From the NCBI RefSeq assembly GCF_026544205.1, contig NZ_JALNUI010000006.1, positions 62,001-126,000 of the forward strand: a DNA stretch of 64,000 bases, read 5' to 3'. Numbering within the stretch: the first letter of the stretch is position 1; the number at the start of each line of letters is the position of its first letter. This document shows positions 1 through 9,718 of the stretch, one piece after another. Below the pieces are notes generated by a model that was not told the origin of the DNA, made no database searches, and saw only the letters and a program-made list of their open reading frames with translations. The stretch is from Curtobacterium sp. GC_Cur_3 (GTDB lineage Bacteria > Actinomycetota > Actinomycetes > Actinomycetales > Microbacteriaceae). Made by a program: the position numbers and the translations under genes.

Positions 1-184
1 GGAAGGACATCCGCCGGTCGAGCACCGCGGGCAGGATCACCGAGTCGATGAACGAGACGTGGTTCGACGCGAAGATCACCGGTCCCGACGCCGGCACGTG
101 CTCGCGCCCGACGACCCACGGCCGGAACAGCGTCAGGATGAGCGGGCCGAGCAGGAAGTTCTTGAGCAACCAGTAGAGCATCAT
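1..184 (-). CDS. 1-acyl-sn-glycerol-3-phosphate acyltransferase family protein (N-terminal fragment)
   Basis: This is the N-terminal 61 residues of a lysophospholipid acyltransferase (PlsC family); the gene runs off the left edge of the window. The family transfers a fatty acyl chain to lysophosphatidic acid or a related acceptor at the inner membrane face. The translated piece begins MMLYWLLKNF, has a hydrophobic stretch at about residues 9-20, and shows the NHxSxxD form of the catalytic HX4D motif (His42, Asp47). Two ATG codons lie in tandem (184-182 and 181-179), preceded on this strand by CGGAG. The acyl acceptor cannot be decided from the fragment. Confidence 0.85.
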   Translation of the reverse strand, partial: MMLYWLLKNFLLGPLILTLFRPWVVGREHVPASGPVIFASNHVSFIDSVILPAVLDRRMSF

Positions 185-217
185 CGACTCCGGGTCGGGG
201 GACGGCGGACGGTGGTG

Positions 218-1171
218 CTAGGCGGTGCGGGCGTGGATGCGCGCGAGGTCAGCGGCACCGACCACGCCGGCGTCGTTGACGAGCTCGGCGATCACGAACT
301 CGGGCTCCGGGTGGTACCCGCGGGCCGGGAGGTTGTTGAGGTACGCCTGACGGATCGGCTCGAGCAGGCGCTCCCCCGCGCTCGCGACGCCGCCGCCGAA
401 GACGAAGAGCTGCGGGTCGAGCACGGCGGAGAGCGAGGCGCAGGCTTCTCCGAGGTGCCGACCGAGGCGGCGCAGTGCCGCGAGGGCACCCGGGTCGTCG
501 GCCAGGATGAGGTCGCCGACGACGGCCCCGTCGAGGTGGCCGCCGTTGTCGTCGCGGGCCTGGGCCAGCGCGACGCCGATGCCGCCGGCGTCCGCGACGT
601 CGTTCGCCATGCGCTGCAGGGCGCGGCCGGAGCCGTACTGCTCGATGCAGCCGCGGGCACCGCACCCGCACGGCAGCCCGTTCGGGACGATGCGCAGGTG
701 CCCGATCTCGCCGCCGGTGCCGAAGCCCCCGCGGAAGAGCCGGTCCTCGGTCACGATGGCGCCGCCGACGCCGGTGCCGATCGTCAGCATGGTCATGTCG
801 GAGACGAGCCGACCGGCGCCGAAGCGGAACTCGGCCCACCCGGCGGCGTTGGCGTCGTTGTCGACGGTGATGTGCAGGTCGCCGAGCCGCTGCTGCAGCT
901 TCTGCCGCAGGGGTTCGTTCCGCCAGCGGATGTTCGGCGTGTAGTAGACGATCGACTGCGATGCGTCGATGAAGCCGGGTGCGGCGACGCCGACGGCTCC
1001 GACCTGGTGCTGCGCACTGAGGCGCTGGACCATCGTGACGACGTCGTCCAGCATTGCGTCCGGGTCCGCAGCGTTCGTGGCCACACGGTCCTCGGCGATG
1101 ATCTCGCCCAGCTCCGTGACGACCGCTCCCGCGATCTTGGTGCCCCCGATGTCGATTCCGATGGCCTGCAC
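218..1171 (-). CDS. glk: ROK family glucokinase
   Basis: This 317-residue cytoplasmic sugar kinase probably phosphorylates glucose with ATP at the head of glycolysis. The N-terminal phosphate loop DIGGTK (residues 7-12) follows the GTG start directly. The sugar-binding NDAN (105-108, catalytic Asp106), GTGVGG (132-137) and the ROK zinc signature GEIGH (154-158) with Cys168, Cys170 and Cys175 are all present, so the protein looks complete and active. There is no N-terminal DNA-binding domain, which argues against a ROK repressor. The CGCGxxGCxEQYxSG pattern resembles actinobacterial glucokinases, but another hexose or amino-sugar kinase is possible. It lies 33 bp from the PlsC gene on the same strand and diverges from the acyl-CoA synthetase gene. 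Confidence 0.82.
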   Translation of the reverse strand: MQAIGIDIGGTKIAGAVVTELGEIIAEDRVATNAADPDAMLDDVVTMVQRLSAQHQVGAVGVAAPGFIDASQSIVYYTPNIRWRNEPLRQKLQQRLGDLHITVDNDANAAGWAEFRFGAGRLVSDMTMLTIGTGVGGAIVTEDRLFRGGFGTGGEIGHLRIVPNGLPCGCGARGCIEQYGSGRALQRMANDVADAGGIGVALAQARDDNGGHLDGAVVGDLILADDPGALAALRRLGRHLGEACASLSAVLDPQLFVFGGGVASAGERLLEPIRQAYLNNLPARGYHPEPEFVIAELVNDAGVVGAADLARIHARTA

Positions 1172-1293
1172 GAGGGACGAGCCTACCGGTTCGGTGCGTA
1201 CTCATCGAACGCGCGATGTCCGCCCCTATGCTGGGACGAGAGGCGTCAACGTGAGACGCACTCGCCATCGAACCGGTCGACGAAGGAGTTGCC

Positions 1294-3195
1294 GTGAACG
1301 ATCAGCGACCCGTAGAGGGGTCTCCGACACAGGACCACGCGTCCGGTCCCGCCGCCCCGGACCACGGGTCCGCGGCGCGACTGCTCGCTCCGGACCACGG
1401 ATCCGCGGCGCGACTGCTCGCGGACCGGGCCCGTCTCACCCCGGACCGGCCGATCCTGGCCGAACGCCACGGTGACACGTGGACGACCATCCGCGCGGAC
1501 GACGTCCTGCGCCGGGTCCGCGGGATCGCCAAGGGGTTCGTCGCCGCCGGCCTCGAACCCGGCGCGCACGTGGCGATCCTCTGCAGGACCCGCCTCGAGT
1601 GGACACTCGTCGACTTCGCGATCTGGACCGCCGGGCTGGTGTCCGTGCCGGTCTACGAGACGAGTTCCCCCGACCAGGTCCGGCACATCCTGGGCGACTC
1701 GGAGTCCGTGGCGATCGTCGTCGAGCAGGAGGAGCACGCCAGACGGGTCGCCGGCATCGCCCCCGACCTGCCGCACCTCGGGCAGCACTGGACCATCGAC
1801 GGCGGTGGGCTCGACGACCTGACCCGGCTCGGCGAGGACGTCACCGACGACGACCTCGACGCCAGGACCGCGACCGTGCACGGCCACGACGACGCCACGA
1901 TCATCTACACGTCGGGCACCACCGGCCGGCCGAAGGGCTGCGTGCTCCGGCACGACAACTTCACCGCGACGGTGGAGGGCTCGACCGAGGCGATGTCCGA
2001 GATCGTCGCGGGCGACGCCTCGACGCTGCTCTTCATCCCGCTCGCCCACGTCTTCGCGCGCTTCATCGCCGTGATGAGCATCTCCGCCGGCACGCTCGTC
2101 GGGCACGAACCCGACACGAAGGACCTGATGCGGGCCGTGTCGACGTTCCAGCCGACGTTCCTGCTCGCCGTGCCCCGGGTGTTCGAGAAGATCTACAACT
2201 CGGCCGAGCAGAAGGCGGACCTCGCCGGGCGGGGCCGGGTGTTCCGTGCCGCGGCCGCCACCGCCGTCGCGCACTCGGAGGCCGTCGCCGCCGGTCGCGT
2301 CCCGCTCGGGCTGGCGCTGCGGTTCCGGCTGTTCGACCGGCTCGTGTACGCCAAACTCCGGAACGCCATCGGCGGCCGGGTCCGCCATGCGATCAGCGGG
2401 TCGGCTCCGCTCTCCCCCCGGCTGTCACACTTCTTCCGCTCCATCGGCGTCCTGATCCTCGAGGGCTACGGCCTGACCGAGACCACCGCCCCCGCGACCG
2501 TCAACCGTGCCGATGAACTCCGCATCGGCTCGGTCGGCCGCGCGCTCCCCGGCGTGGAGATCCGCATCGCCGACGACCAGGAGATCCTGATCCGCGGCGT
2601 GGACGTCTTCGACCGGTACTGGCAGAACCCGGAGGCCACGGAGCGGGCATTCGTCGACGGGTGGTTCCGCACGGGCGACCTCGGCCACCTGGACGGCGAC
2701 GGCGTGCTCACGGTGACAGGCCGCGCCAAGGAGCTCATCGTCACGGCCAGTGGCAAGAACGTCGCGCCGGCGCCGCTCGAGGACGGCATCCGCGAGCACC
2801 CCCTGGTGGGGCAGGTCGTCGTGGTCGGCGAGGGCAAGCCGTTCATCGCGGCCCTCGTCACGCTCGACCGCGACATGCTCCCCGGCTGGTGCGAGTCGCG
2901 TGGCATCGCACCGGTGCTCTCCGCGCACGAGGCCGCATACGACGAGCGCGTGCTCCACGCCGTGCAGGAGGCCGTCGACGCCGCCAACGGCAGGGTCTCG
3001 CGGGCCGAGTCGGTGCGGTCGTTCACGATCATCGACACGGAGCTGACGGAGGCCTCCGGGCACCTCACCCCGAAGCTCACCATCAAGCGGTCGGTGGTGC
3101 TCCGGGACTTCGCCGCGGACGTCGAGCACATCTACTCGGGGTCGAAGGTGCAGACCACGGCGGTGCCGGTGGTCGAGGGCCGCCGGCGGCGGTGA
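1294..3195 (+). CDS. fadD: long-chain fatty-acid-CoA ligase (FadD15-like)
   Basis: This 633-residue AMP-forming acyl-CoA synthetase activates long-chain fatty acids to acyl-CoA for oxidation or lipid synthesis. The adenylation core is complete: YTSGTTGRPKG (205-215), GYGLTETTAP (391-400), GWFRTGDLG (456-464), GRAKELIV (from 477) and the C-terminal lysine region SGKNVAP (486-492). The start is GTG with AAGGAG five bases upstream. The N-terminus before the catalytic domain is unusual: an 11-residue block, PDHGSAARLLA, occurs twice in tandem (22-32 and 33-43) from a 33 bp duplication. A strong hairpin terminator follows the gene. The specific chain length cannot be read from sequence. Confidence 0.93.
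   Translation: MNDQRPVEGSPTQDHASGPAAPDHGSAARLLAPDHGSAARLLADRARLTPDRPILAERHGDTWTTIRADDVLRRVRGIAKGFVAAGLEPGAHVAILCRTRLEWTLVDFAIWTAGLVSVPVYETSSPDQVRHILGDSESVAIVVEQEEHARRVAGIAPDLPHLGQHWTIDGGGLDDLTRLGEDVTDDDLDARTATVHGHDDATIIYTSGTTGRPKGCVLRHDNFTATVEGSTEAMSEIVAGDASTLLFIPLAHVFARFIAVMSISAGTLVGHEPDTKDLMRAVSTFQPTFLLAVPRVFEKIYNSAEQKADLAGRGRVFRAAAATAVAHSEAVAAGRVPLGLALRFRLFDRLVYAKLRNAIGGRVRHAISGSAPLSPRLSHFFRSIGVLILEGYGLTETTAPATVNRADELRIGSVGRALPGVEIRIADDQEILIRGVDVFDRYWQNPEATERAFVDGWFRTGDLGHLDGDGVLTVTGRAKELIVTASGKNVAPAPLEDGIREHPLVGQVVVVGEGKPFIAALVTLDRDMLPGWCESRGIAPVLSAHEAAYDERVLHAVQEAVDAANGRVSRAESVRSFTIIDTELTEASGHLTPKLTIKRSVVLRDFAADVEHIYSGSKVQTTAVPVVEGRRRR
1357..1422 (+). repeat. 33 bp in-frame tandem duplication inside fadD
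   Basis: Units 1357-1389 and 1390-1422 encode the same 11 residues, PDHGSAARLLA, and differ at only a few bases. The duplication keeps frame and lies upstream of the catalytic domain, so it should be tolerated. Confidence 0.85.
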
Positions 3196-3215
3196 CGCCG
3201 CAGCCCTGATGCACT

Positions 3216-3256
3216 GGAGGCCCGGTGCCGGTCCCCGGGACCGGCACCGGGCCTCC
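3216..3256 (+). terminator. hairpin terminator after fadD
   Basis: A 19 bp perfect stem (3216-3234 with 3238-3256) closes a 3-base loop, 20 bp after the fadD stop. No long U tract follows, as is common in GC-rich actinobacteria. Confidence 0.8.
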
Positions 3257-3284
3257 TGTCTGGTGCGTCGTGCTGGGTGGTGCC

Positions 3285-3327
3285 GTGCTGCTGTCGTGCT
3301 GTGCTGCTGTCGTGCTGTGCTGCTGCC
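3285..3327. repeat. 16 bp tandem repeat
   Basis: GTGCTGCTGTCGTGCT occurs at 3285-3300 and 3301-3316 and is followed by a partial third copy. It lies in the non-coding stretch after the fadD terminator. Confidence 0.8.
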
Positions 3328-3380
3328 TGGCCGGGTGACCGCCTGGCGGCGTCGTCGCCGCCGGAGGGCCGCCGGGCCGC

Positions 3381-3512
3381 TCAGACCGCGGCCGGCTCCT
3401 GGCTCTGTTCCGGCTCGAGGACGGCGGTGGCTGCCGTCGTCGAGGGGTCCTGTTCGGGGCGTCGGTTGGTGCGGGTGCGGTGCGAGCTGAGCTCGTCGGT
3501 TCGGAGTGTCAT
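3381..3512 (-). CDS. possible small hypothetical protein (43 aa)
   Basis: A short frame starts with ATG at 3512, with AGGACG at a suitable distance upstream, and encodes a polar 43-residue peptide (MTLRTDELSSHRTRTNRR, ending in EPEQSQEPAAV). It has no membrane segment or known motif and no family assignment can be made. It sits alone in the roughly 470 bp space between fadD and a convergent secreted-protein gene. The ribosome binding site is the main support; the rest of the space holds only the fadD terminator and a tandem repeat. Confidence 0.3.
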   Translation of the reverse strand: MTLRTDELSSHRTRTNRRPEQDPSTTAATAVLEPEQSQEPAAV

Positions 3513-3666
3513 CGTGCGTCCTGGAGGTGGGAGACCATGTCGGCGGGAGGACCGACGGGGAAACCGTACCCCCTCGTCAGGACATGGCGACAATCCCGCG
3601 TCCGGGTGTCACGGCCCGTCCCCCGAGGGTGTCCCCCGACGAGAGGCCGAGGGCCACCATCGAGCG

Positions 3667-5547
3667 TCAGCGGACGGTGACCGACCGGCAACCGAGTGCC
3701 GGGTTCGTCGTCCCGGCGCCCACGTTGATCCCGTAGGTGCAGAGCTTGTGCGTGCCCTTCGCCAGCACCACGGTCCGGGTGTACCCCGAGGCCGCCGGTG
3801 CGTCCGGGTGTGCGCGCACGACGTCCGGACGCGCGACCGAGGTGGACACCCGCCCGAGGCTCTTCGAGCCCGAGGTGTTGTCGTAGAGCGCGACCGAGAT
3901 CGGCTCCCGCGTGTCGGGGTCGTACGCCCACCCGGACACCGTCACGCCGGCGCTGCCGGCCGTCGCGCTGTCGAGCGTGCCCCGCGGGTTGTGCGACGTG
4001 GCCGGAGCCGGAGCCGGAGCCGGCGCGGCACCGGCCCGCATCACGATGGGGGCGTCGGACGTGGACGAGGCCGAGCTGCCGTCCGGGTGGCGCAGGGTGA
4101 CCTGCACGGAGTACGCGCCGACCGGCCTGGACCCGAGCACGAACGGCACCGAGTTCACGCCCTTGGCGACGGCCACACCGGTCGCGATGCGCTGCCAGCC
4201 GCCGCTGCCCGTCTTCACGGAGAGGTCGGCCGCCGTGCCCTGGACCCAGGCGTTGTCGTGGAACGTGACGTTCGTCGAACCGGTGGCAGCGGGGGCGGCG
4301 CGGAGGTGCACCGACTTCAGGTGCCACACCGCCTGGCCCGGGTCCTCGTTCGGGTCGAACCGGAGGCTGCTGATCGTCCGTCCGGCCCAGCCGAGCTTCG
4401 GTGTGAGCGCGTCCTCGTCGAGCGGGTTCCCGGCGGCCAGGTCGACGCTCACCTCGGACGCGTTGCCCGAGGAGTAGGTGAGGATGTCGTTGCTGATCTG
4501 CGGTGTGCCGTTGCCCGACACGTTCCAGATGACCCGCGCCAGCTTCCCCCCGCCGGCCGAGCCGGACAGGTTGAAGGGCCCGTCGTACTTCATGTCGAAC
4601 TGCAGGTAGTGGTAGGTGTTGCCGGCCACGTTCGAGACCGGCAGGTGGACCTGCGGGTCGTTCTGGTGCGGACCGGTGTTGCGCGCGGTGAACCCGCGGT
4701 CGTCGCGGGCCTGCTGGAGCGTGTTCGAGTACGTCACCTTCGACGTGGCGGCGACCGACGTGAAGTTCCACGGCCGGCCCGTCGTCGCGGTGGCGTAGTC
4801 CTGGCCCTGTGTCTGGTTCGGCGAGTCGACGACGACCTGCGGGCGCGGCGTCACCGTGTACCCGTTGTAGGTCCCGGCGGGCATCCCCGCGTGCGGGTGG
4901 GTCGCGTCAGGAGCCGCGTGCAGGCGCAGCCAGTCGATGCTGGCCTGCGTGCCGGTGTCGCCCGAACCGTCCGCGAGCACCACCGGGTCGAGGCGGAAGA
5001 CGACCATCTTCGCCGACCGCCACGGCACCTTCGCCAGCAGGTTCGACTGCGCGTTGAGGTCGAAGTCGTACACGTGCGGACCCTGCACGATCGGGAACGT
5101 GAACCCGCCACCGCAGGCGACGGTCTGCTCCCGGCAGGTGAACCAGTAGACCGCGCCGATGTGCTTCGACAGCGGCTGGTCCATCGAGAAGGTCAGCCGC
5201 GAGTACTTCGCGGTGTCCACCGGCTGTCGGGCGCCGTCGCGGCCGGCCGCCAGGCTCCCCGAGATGGAGTGGACCAGGAACAGCCGGTTGCCGGGCGCCA
5301 GGCGGACCTTCAGCGCCCCGCCGCCGACCGTCGCCGGGGTCTCCGAGAAGTCGGTGTTGAAGTCGGTCGAGTTCGTGTAGTCCCAGGCGTCGCCGTACAC
5401 GTCGGACGCGTAGTCGGCTGCTTCGGGCTCGGTCGTGGCTGCCGCCGCCGGTGCCGGCGGCGTCAGCGCCACCAGCCCGAACGTCGCGGCCACGGCGGCC
5501 ATCGTCACGGTGGCGGCGACACGGAGTCCCCTGCGCTGTCGTTCCAT
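3667..5547 (-). CDS. secreted protein with C-terminal actinobacterial surface-protein domain
   Basis: This 626-residue protein has a clear Sec signal peptide (residues 1 to about 37: basic MERQRRGLR, a hydrophobic run, then APAAAA), so it is exported. The middle is beta-rich and Trp/Asp-rich (for example YGDAWDYTN) without a catalytic motif I recognise. The last 110 or so residues form a module (GWAYDPDTREPI ... LCTYGINVG) that recurs at the C-terminus of secreted actinobacterial proteins, including cell-wall lytic enzymes. Carbohydrate or cell-wall binding is an inference only. No sortase motif is seen, so it is probably released or non-covalently held. A pair of 16 bp direct repeats lies just upstream of the start. 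Confidence 0.75.
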   Translation of the reverse strand: MERQRRGLRVAATVTMAAVAATFGLVALTPPAPAAAATTEPEAADYASDVYGDAWDYTNSTDFNTDFSETPATVGGGALKVRLAPGNRLFLVHSISGSLAAGRDGARQPVDTAKYSRLTFSMDQPLSKHIGAVYWFTCREQTVACGGGFTFPIVQGPHVYDFDLNAQSNLLAKVPWRSAKMVVFRLDPVVLADGSGDTGTQASIDWLRLHAAPDATHPHAGMPAGTYNGYTVTPRPQVVVDSPNQTQGQDYATATTGRPWNFTSVAATSKVTYSNTLQQARDDRGFTARNTGPHQNDPQVHLPVSNVAGNTYHYLQFDMKYDGPFNLSGSAGGGKLARVIWNVSGNGTPQISNDILTYSSGNASEVSVDLAAGNPLDEDALTPKLGWAGRTISSLRFDPNEDPGQAVWHLKSVHLRAAPAATGSTNVTFHDNAWVQGTAADLSVKTGSGGWQRIATGVAVAKGVNSVPFVLGSRPVGAYSVQVTLRHPDGSSASSTSDAPIVMRAGAAPAPAPAPATSHNPRGTLDSATAGSAGVTVSGWAYDPDTREPISVALYDNTSGSKSLGRVSTSVARPDVVRAHPDAPAASGYTRTVVLAKGTHKLCTYGINVGAGTTNPALGCRSVTVR

Positions 5548-5555
5548 GGAGTTCC

Positions 5556-5597
5556 CCTGATCATCTCGCGGTCACGGCGAGCCTGATCATCTCGCGG
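5556..5597. repeat. direct repeats upstream of the secreted-protein gene
   Basis: CCTGATCATCTCGCGG occurs at 5556-5571 and 5582-5597, spaced 26 bp apart and containing the palindrome TGATCA. The position, 9 to 50 bp before the start codon of the secreted-protein gene, suggests an operator or leader element. No binding protein is known. Confidence 0.5.
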
Positions 5598-5746
5598 CGC
5601 CGCGTCGAACGTACGTGGTGGGGAACGCCGTGAGGACCCCCATCACGGGGGTCAGGACGTCGGGAGTGCGTTCCGGTGGTTGCTCCGGAGCCTACGACGG
5701 GCGACGGCACAGCGGAACGGGCAGTGCGCTCCGCGGCCGTCGAGGG

Positions 5747-6241
5747 TCAGTGGAACCAGTCCTGGGCGCGGACGTCGCGGAGGGCCTGTCGGCGGGTCTC
5801 CGGCTCGAGGGTCATCACGTACACGGTGCCGTCGAGGTGGTCGGTCTCGTGCTGGAGCGCCTCGGCCATCAGTCCGGTGCCCTCGACCTCCACCGGTTCG
5901 CCGTCGACGTCGACCCCGCGCACCTTGGCGTACGGGTACCGCCTGGTCGGGTAGGCGAGCCCGGGGACGGACAGGCAGCCCTCGTCCATGAGCTCGGGCT
6001 CGCCGGAGACCTCGACGAGCTCCGGGTTGAGGACGTAGCCGACCTCGCCGTCGACGTTGTAGGAGAACGCGCGGAGACCGACACCGATCTGCGGCGCCGC
6101 CACCCCCGCGCGGCCGGGCTCCTTGACGGTGTCGATGAGGTCCTGCACGAGCTCGCGGACACCGTCGGCGCCGATGCGCACCGGGTCCGAGGGCGAACGG
6201 AGGACGGGGTCGCCGAACAGGCGGATGGGACGGACGGTCAC
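5747..6241 (-). CDS. def: peptide deformylase
   Basis: This 164-residue cytoplasmic metalloenzyme removes the formyl group from the N-terminal methionine of new proteins. All three family motifs are present: GVAAPQ (46-51), EGCLSVP (87-93, metal ligand Cys89) and HETDHLDG (131-138, with two His ligands and the catalytic Glu). The GTG start lies one base after the pyruvate carboxylase stop, so the two are almost certainly cotranscribed and translationally coupled. The length is typical of a bacterial deformylase. Confidence 0.93.
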   Translation of the reverse strand: MTVRPIRLFGDPVLRSPSDPVRIGADGVRELVQDLIDTVKEPGRAGVAAPQIGVGLRAFSYNVDGEVGYVLNPELVEVSGEPELMDEGCLSVPGLAYPTRRYPYAKVRGVDVDGEPVEVEGTGLMAEALQHETDHLDGTVYVMTLEPETRRQALRDVRAQDWFH

Positions 6242-6242
6242 G

Positions 6243-9200
6243 TTACTGCAGCACCACCAGGAGGTCGCCGGCGTCCACCTGCTGGGTCACCGGGATCGCG
6301 AGACGGCCGACGGTGCCCGCCACGGGCGCCGTGATGGCCGCTTCCATCTTCATCGCCTCGATGCTCGCGACGGCCTGACCGACCGTCACGACGTCACCGA
6401 CGGCGACCTTGAGCGTCACGACGCCGGAGAACGGCGCCGCGACCTGGTGCGGGTCGGTCCGGTCCGCCTTCTCGGCGGACTTCGTCTCGACCTGGATCGA
6501 GCGGTCGCGGACGTACACCGGGCGGAGCTGCCCGTTCAGCGTCGCCATGACCGTGCGGACCCCGCGCTCGTCGGCCTCGCCGATGGCCTCGAGCCCGACG
6601 TGCAGGTCCACGCCCTTGCCGAGCGACACGACGTGCTCCTCGCCGGGTCGCAGCCCGTAGAGGTAGTCGACCGTGGCGACGACGGAGAGGTCGCCGTACT
6701 CGTCGCGCACCTGCTGGAACTGCCGGGTGGGCTGCTCGAACAGCAGGCGGTTCAGGGCGCTGCGGCGCTCGGGGCCAGGGGTGTCCAGGTGCGCGCGCTC
6801 GTGCTCGGGCACCGGGGTGATCTCGAGCGAGACCGTCCGGCCGGCCAGCACCTTCGTGCGGAACGGCTCGGGCCACCCGCCCGGCAGCTCGCCGAGCTCC
6901 CCGGCCATGAAGCCGATGACGGAGTCCGGGATGTCGTACTTGTGCGGGTTCTGCTCGAAGTCGACCGGGTCGGCGTCGACCGCGGCGAGCTGCAGCGCGA
7001 GGTCACCGACGACCTTCGAGGACGGCGTCACCTTGGTCGGGCGTCCGAGGATCCGGTTCGCCTCGGCGTACCAGTCCTCGACCTGCTCGAACCGGTCGCC
7101 CAGGCCGAGCGAGATGGCCTGCTGGCGGAGGTTCGAGAGCTGCCCGCCGGGGATCTCGTGCTTGTAGACGCGGCCGGTGGGCCCGGCGAGCCCGGACTCG
7201 AACGGCGCGTACGCCCGCCGGACGGCCTCCCAGTACGGCTCGAGGTCACCGACGGCGTCGAGCGAGATCCCGGTGTCGCGCTCCGTGTGCGCCAGGGCGG
7301 CGACGAGCGCGGACATGCTCGGCTGGCTCGTCGTGCCGGCCATCGGTGCGGCGGCGACGTCGACGGCGTCCGCACCGGCCCGGGCCGCGGCGAGGAGCGT
7401 CGCGAGCTGTCCGCCGGCGGTGTCGTGCGTGTGCACGTGGACCGGCTGGTCGAAGCGCTCCCGGAGCGCGCCGATCAGCTTCTCGGCCGCGCTCGCGCGG
7501 AGGAGCCCGGCCATGTCCTTGATGCCGATGACGTGCGCACCGGCCTCGACCATCTGCTCCGCGAGGCGGAGGTAGTAGTCGAGCGTGTAGAGGTCCTCCG
7601 CCGGGTCCAGCAGGTCGCCGGAGTAGCAGAGCGCGGCCTCGGCGACGGCCGTGTCGGTGGCGAGCACGGCCTCCAGGGCGGGTCGCAGGGCGCGGACGTC
7701 GTTCAGCGCGTCGAAGACCCGGAACACGTCGACGCCGGTGGCGGCGGCCTCGGCGACGAACGCATCGGTCACCTCGGTCGGGTACGGCGTGTAGCCGACC
7801 GTGTTGCGGCCGCGGAGCAGCATCTGGATCGGGATGTTCGGCATCGCCTCGCGCAGCGAGGCCAGGCGCTCCCAGGGGTCCTCCCCGAGGAAGCGGAGCG
7901 CGACGTCGTAGGTCGCGCCGCCCCAGGCCTCGGCGCTCAGCAGCTGCGGCGTGAGCCGCGCGACGTACGGCGCGACCGCGACCAGGTCCTTGCTGCGGAC
8001 GCGCGTGGCGAGGAGGGACTGGTGCGCGTCGCGCATGGTGGTCTCGGTGACGGCGAGCTCGGTCTGCGCGCGGAGGGCCTTCGCCCACTCGGTCGGACCG
8101 AGGAGCCGCAGGCGGTCGCGCTGCCCCTCGGGGACCGGCGCGGACAGGTCGACACCCGTCGGGAGCTTCGTCGCGGGGTCCACCACGTGTGCGGCGGGCG
8201 AGCCGTTCGGCTTGTTCACGGTGACGTCCGCCAGCCAGTTCAGGACCTTCGTGCCGCGGTCCTTCGACACGTGGCCGCCGAGCAGCTGCGGACGCTCGCC
8301 GATGAACGCGGTGGAGACGTCGCCGCGGGCGAAGTCGGGGTCCTCGAGCACGGCCTGCAGGAACGGGATGTTCGTGCTGACGCCGCGGATGCGGAACTCC
8401 GCCAGTGCGCGACGCGCGCGGGCGACGGCGCTCGGGAAGTCCCGACCGCGGCACGTCATCTTCGCGAGCATCGAGTCGAAGTGCGGGCTGATCTGCGCGC
8501 CGGTGGCGACCGTGCCGCCGTCGAGGCGGACGCCGGCACCTCCGGGGCTGCGGTACGTGGTGATGCGACCGGTGTCGGGCCGGAAGCCCTGGGTCGGGTC
8601 CTCGGTCGTGATGCGGGTCTGCAGCGCGGCGCCGTGGACCACGACGGTGTCCTGGGACAGGCCGAGGTCGGCGAGGGTCTCCCCCGCCGCGATCCGCATC
8701 TGCGACTGGACGAGGTCGACGTCCGTGACCTCTTCGGTGACCGTGTGCTCGACCTGGATGCGGGGGTTCATCTCGATGAAGACGTGCTGACCGGCGCGCT
8801 CGCCCACGGTGTCGAGCAGGAACTCGACCGTGCCGGCGTTCACGTAGCCGATCGACCGCGCGAAGGCCACGGCGTCGCGGTGCAGCGCGGCCGCGACCGC
8901 GGGGTCCAGGTTCGGCGCCGGGGCGATCTCGACGACCTTCTGGTTGCGGCGCTGCACGGAGCAGTCCCGCTCGAAGAGGTGGATCGTGCCGGCGTCCGTG
9001 CCGGTGGCGTCCGCGAGGATCTGGACCTCGATGTGCCGGGGCCGGAGCACGGCCTGCTCGAGGAACATCGTCGGGTCGCCGAACGCGCTGTCGGCCTCGC
9101 GCATCGCCTCCTCGAGCGCCGGACGCAGCTCCTCCGGCGTCTCGACGCGCCGCATGCCACGCCCGCCACCACCGGCGACGGCCTTCGCGAAGACCGGGAA

Positions 9201-9656
9201 CCCGACTTCGGCGGCGCCGGCGACGAGCTCGTCGACGTCGCGGCTGGCCGGCGTGCTCGCGAGCACCGGGACGCCCGCGGCGATCGCGTGCTCCTTCGCG
9301 GTGACCTTGTTGCCGGCCATCTCGAGCACGTGCTGCCCGGGGCCGATGAACGTGATGCCCGCAGCTGCGGCGGCGGCGGCCAGGTCGGGGTTCTCCGAGA
9401 GGAAGCCGTACCCGGGGTAGATCGCGTCGGCGCCGGACTCGCGGGCGACCCGCACGATCTCGGCGACGTCGAGGTAGGCCCGGACCGGGTGGCCCCGCTC
9501 CCCGATGAGGTAGGCCTCGTCCGCCTTCAACCGGTGGAGCGAGTTCCGGTCCTCGTACGGGTAGACAGCGACTGTGCGGGCACCGAGTTCGTACGCCGCG
9601 CGGAAGGCACGGATCGCGATCTCGCCACGGTTGGCGACCAGGATCTTGCGGAACAC
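6243..9656 (-). CDS. pyc: pyruvate carboxylase
   Basis: This 1137-residue single-chain enzyme carboxylates pyruvate to oxaloacetate with biotin, ATP and bicarbonate, refilling the TCA cycle. The order is biotin carboxylase (about 1-460, starting [13 protein letters not shown]), carboxyltransferase of the HMG-CoA lyase type (about 530-810), a conserved PYC/OADA region, and a biotinyl domain with EAMKME near residue 1100 (biotin lysine about 1103). Length and order match the one-chain form. The GTG start follows the usual MFRK beginning. It is followed directly by def and diverges from the parA-like gene. Confidence 0.96.
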   Translation of the reverse strand: MFRKILVANRGEIAIRAFRAAYELGARTVAVYPYEDRNSLHRLKADEAYLIGERGHPVRAYLDVAEIVRVARESGADAIYPGYGFLSENPDLAAAAAAAGITFIGPGQHVLEMAGNKVTAKEHAIAAGVPVLASTPASRDVDELVAGAAEVGFPVFAKAVAGGGGRGMRRVETPEELRPALEEAMREADSAFGDPTMFLEQAVLRPRHIEVQILADATGTDAGTIHLFERDCSVQRRNQKVVEIAPAPNLDPAVAAALHRDAVAFARSIGYVNAGTVEFLLDTVGERAGQHVFIEMNPRIQVEHTVTEEVTDVDLVQSQMRIAAGETLADLGLSQDTVVVHGAALQTRITTEDPTQGFRPDTGRITTYRSPGGAGVRLDGGTVATGAQISPHFDSMLAKMTCRGRDFPSAVARARRALAEFRIRGVSTNIPFLQAVLEDPDFARGDVSTAFIGERPQLLGGHVSKDRGTKVLNWLADVTVNKPNGSPAAHVVDPATKLPTGVDLSAPVPEGQRDRLRLLGPTEWAKALRAQTELAVTETTMRDAHQSLLATRVRSKDLVAVAPYVARLTPQLLSAEAWGGATYDVALRFLGEDPWERLASLREAMPNIPIQMLLRGRNTVGYTPYPTEVTDAFVAEAAATGVDVFRVFDALNDVRALRPALEAVLATDTAVAEAALCYSGDLLDPAEDLYTLDYYLRLAEQMVEAGAHVIGIKDMAGLLRASAAEKLIGALRERFDQPVHVHTHDTAGGQLATLLAAARAGADAVDVAAAPMAGTTSQPSMSALVAALAHTERDTGISLDAVGDLEPYWEAVRRAYAPFESGLAGPTGRVYKHEIPGGQLSNLRQQAISLGLGDRFEQVEDWYAEANRILGRPTKVTPSSKVVGDLALQLAAVDADPVDFEQNPHKYDIPDSVIGFMAGELGELPGGWPEPFRTKVLAGRTVSLEITPVPEHERAHLDTPGPERRSALNRLLFEQPTRQFQQVRDEYGDLSVVATVDYLYGLRPGEEHVVSLGKGVDLHVGLEAIGEADERGVRTVMATLNGQLRPVYVRDRSIQVETKSAEKADRTDPHQVAAPFSGVVTLKVAVGDVVTVGQAVASIEAMKMEAAITAPVAGTVGRLAIPVTQQVDAGDLLVVLQ

Positions 9657-9704
9657 GCGGGCCCTTTCAGCACTGGGTCAGGTGCGACCACCCTACTGGC
9701 GGTA

Positions 9705-9718
9705 ACGTTGCTCAACGT
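9705..9718. promoter_or_regulatory. inverted repeat overlapping the parA start
   Basis: ACGTTG-CT-CAACGT is a perfect 6-2-6 inverted repeat that reaches into the GTG start codon of the ParA-type gene. An operator or a translation-blocking hairpin is possible; nothing identifies a regulator. Confidence 0.4.

Noticed and set aside
6123-9716. A very long plus-strand open frame leading into the parA-like gene
   Set aside because: It is the reverse shadow of pyc and def, caused by high GC. The real ParA product begins at 9717, where the Walker A motif appears.
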